NCBI GenBank assembly: GCA_021839785.1
Contig: JAKCAB010000813.1
Span: 1-6,260 of the forward strand
Origin: a bacterium
GTDB lineage: Bacteria; Verrucomicrobiota; Verrucomicrobiae; Limisphaerales; J093
Direction of reading: 5' to 3'
Length of the DNA stretch: 6,260 nucleotides
Of this stretch, positions 5,299 to 6,260 are shown piece by piece. Positions within the stretch are counted from its first letter, which is position 1, and each line of letters starts with the position of its first letter. Made by a program: the position numbers and the translations under genes. The notes below the pieces were generated by a model, which was not told where the DNA came from, made no database searches, and saw nothing but the letters and a program-made list of their open reading frames with translations.

Positions 5299-6039
5299 TC
5301 AGGCCAAGGCCGCTTGGTAGCGTGCCGCGACAAAGTCCCAGTCGATCACGGAGTGGAACGCGGCGAGGTAGTCGGCCCGCCGGTTCTGGTATTTCAGATA
5401 ATAGGCGTGTTCCCACACGTCCACGCCCAGCAGCGGTGTGCGGTCGTGCGTGAGCGGTGAATCCTGGTTGGGTGTGGTCTCGATCTTCAGCGCCTTGCCG
5501 TCCAGCGTCAGCCACGCCCAGCCGCTGCCGAAAACGGCCAGCCCGGCTTTCGTGAATTCGGCCTGGAAATTCGCCAGGCTGCCGAAACGGCGATCCAGCG
5601 CCTGGGCCAATTCTCCAGCCGGTCCGGTGCCGGAGTTCTTCCTGAGCATCTGCCAGAACAAGGAGTGGTTGAAATGGCCGCCGCCGTGGTTGCGAACGGC
5701 GGTGCGGACTTTCTCCGGCACCGCGTCCAAGTGACGCAGCAACTCCTCGACCGACTTGCCGGCGAGCTCGGGCGCGTCGGTCACGGCCTTGTTCAACCCC
5801 GCCACGTAAGCCGCATGGTGTTTGTCGTGGTGGATGGACATGGTTTGCGCGTCGATCGCCGGCTCCAGCGCGTCTGCCGCGTACGGCAGCGGCGGCAGCT
5901 TGAAAGGGCCCGCCGCCGGCGTGGACACCGGCAATGCCGGCGGGGCGTTTTGGGCGCGCAGTTCCTGCCAAGCAGTTCCGGCAACCAGGGCCGTGGTGGC
6001 AAGAGCGGTGCGTTTCAAGGCTTCACGACGATTCAGCAT
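5299..6039 (-). CDS. sodA: Superoxide dismutase, Mn/Fe family (Mn-type residues), with Tat signal peptide
   Basis: The enzyme disproportionates superoxide to oxygen and hydrogen peroxide. The 246-residue protein opens MLNRREALKRTA, a twin-arginine motif, then a hydrophobic stretch (11-23) and a likely cleavage near 29-32. A Pro/Ala-rich linker (33-45) follows, so the folded enzyme should be exported across the inner membrane. The dismutase domain runs from about 46 to 246. Metal ligands are His70 (SIHHDKHH), His125 (GGGHFNHSLFW), Asp207 and His211 (DVWEHAYYLKYQNRR); Tyr78 is the active-site gateway. GGGH before His125 and Gln192 in NQDSPL are Mn-type choices, though cambialistic use is possible. 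ATG at 6037-6039 is preferred: GAGG lies six bases upstream, and the Tat motif sits properly at the N terminus. GTG 6051 would add four residues. It converges with feoB. The upstream minus-strand gene stops 57 bases away, so co-transcription is possible. Confidence 0.94.
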   Translation of the reverse strand: MLNRREALKRTALATTALVAGTAWQELRAQNAPPALPVSTPAAGPFKLPPLPYAADALEPAIDAQTMSIHHDKHHAAYVAGLNKAVTDAPELAGKSVEELLRHLDAVPEKVRTAVRNHGGGHFNHSLFWQMLRKNSGTGPAGELAQALDRRFGSLANFQAEFTKAGLAVFGSGWAWLTLDGKALKIETTPNQDSPLTHDRTPLLGVDVWEHAYYLKYQNRRADYLAAFHSVIDWDFVAARYQAALA

Positions 6040-6045
6040 AGGAGA

Positions 6046-6049
6046 CCTC
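6046..6049 (-). promoter_or_regulatory. Ribosome binding site of sod
   Basis: GAGG on the minus strand, six bases before the ATG at 6039, decides the start in favour of that ATG over the in-frame GTG at 6051, which this site overlaps. An 8-bp palindrome TTGCGCAA (6058-6065) lies just upstream. A weak promoter-like pair (TTGCGG at 6087-6092, TACGGT at 6065-6070, 16-base spacer) is too poor to call. Confidence 0.5.
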
Positions 6050-6096
6050 ACGATTGCTTGCGCAACCGTATCACCGCCCGGAGGGACCGCAAATCG

Positions 6097-6260
6097 CTAG
6101 GCCGCTTTCTCGAGACTCGAGACGCCGCTGGAACCGTTATTTTCCACCATGCGGCGCACGAGCCGGCTGAGTCGTTTGCCGGACGCGCGCAGTTTCAGCG
6201 TGTTGCGATAAAAACCGCCGCGCAGCCGGTTGTTGCTCTCGAAGGCCCCGATGGTCCCGT
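6097..6260 (-). CDS. C-terminal end of an unrecognised protein (runs off the right edge)
   Basis: The last 53 codons of a minus-strand gene end in TAG at 6097-6099. The visible sequence starts GTIGAFESNNRLRGGFYRNT, continues into a basic helix-like stretch (LKLRASGKRLSRLVRRMVEN) and ends with a Ser/Gly-rich tail and LEKAA. Codon use has high third-position GC like the neighbours, and the sequence reads as real protein rather than a chance frame, but I do not recognise the family. It contains no membrane segment. It precedes sod on the same strand with a 57-base gap. Confidence 0.6.
   Translation of the reverse strand, partial: GTIGAFESNNRLRGGFYRNTLKLRASGKRLSRLVRRMVENNGSSGVSSLEKAA

Noticed and set aside
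4448..5971. Minus-strand 507-residue open frame
   Set aside because: It overlaps feoB antisense and sod in a shifted frame; both have intact catalytic motifs in their own frames. It is a shadow frame of high-GC codon use.

Overview
The window is GC-rich bacterial chromosome. The organism is inferred only from gene content and gene style: a two-FeoA Feo operon, a Tat-exported Mn-type superoxide dismutase, few clear Shine-Dalgarno sites and high GC at third codon positions. These fit a Verrucomicrobiota-like or related PVC-group bacterium, but nothing in the window proves it. No CRISPR array, insertion sequence, prophage gene or replication origin was seen.

Layout. At the left edge is the N-terminal part of tgt (queuosine tRNA modification), on the minus strand. 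Upstream of it, also on the minus strand, is a DUF1444/YtpQ-family protein followed by a likely terminator hairpin. A gene-poor stretch of about 430 bases leads to two tail-to-tail tRNA genes: tRNA-Val(UAC) on plus with an encoded CCA, and tRNA-Ile2 (CAU anticodon, lysidine type) on minus without one. A second gene-poor stretch of about 380 bases contains three inverted repeats, two of them nested, and ends at a plus-strand ferrous iron uptake operon: a cysteine-rich FeoA, a second ordinary FeoA three bases later, then full-length FeoB. Facing feoB on the minus strand is a Mn-type superoxide dismutase with a twin-arginine signal peptide. At the right edge is the C-terminal end of an unrecognised minus-strand gene.

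How the genes fit together. The two FeoA proteins and FeoB form a ferrous iron importer: FeoB is the G-protein/permease and FeoA-type SH3-like domains are its cytosolic accessories. No FeoC is present. The exported dismutase would remove superoxide outside the cytoplasmic membrane, a plausible partner for Fe(II) uptake under low or fluctuating oxygen, though the convergent arrangement gives no proof of shared control. tgt and the two tRNAs belong to translation and are probably unrelated to iron uptake.

The best leads are the six-cysteine first FeoA, the structured region upstream of feoA, the hairpin directly in front of the feoB start, and the exported Mn-type dismutase. None amounts to a demonstrated new system.
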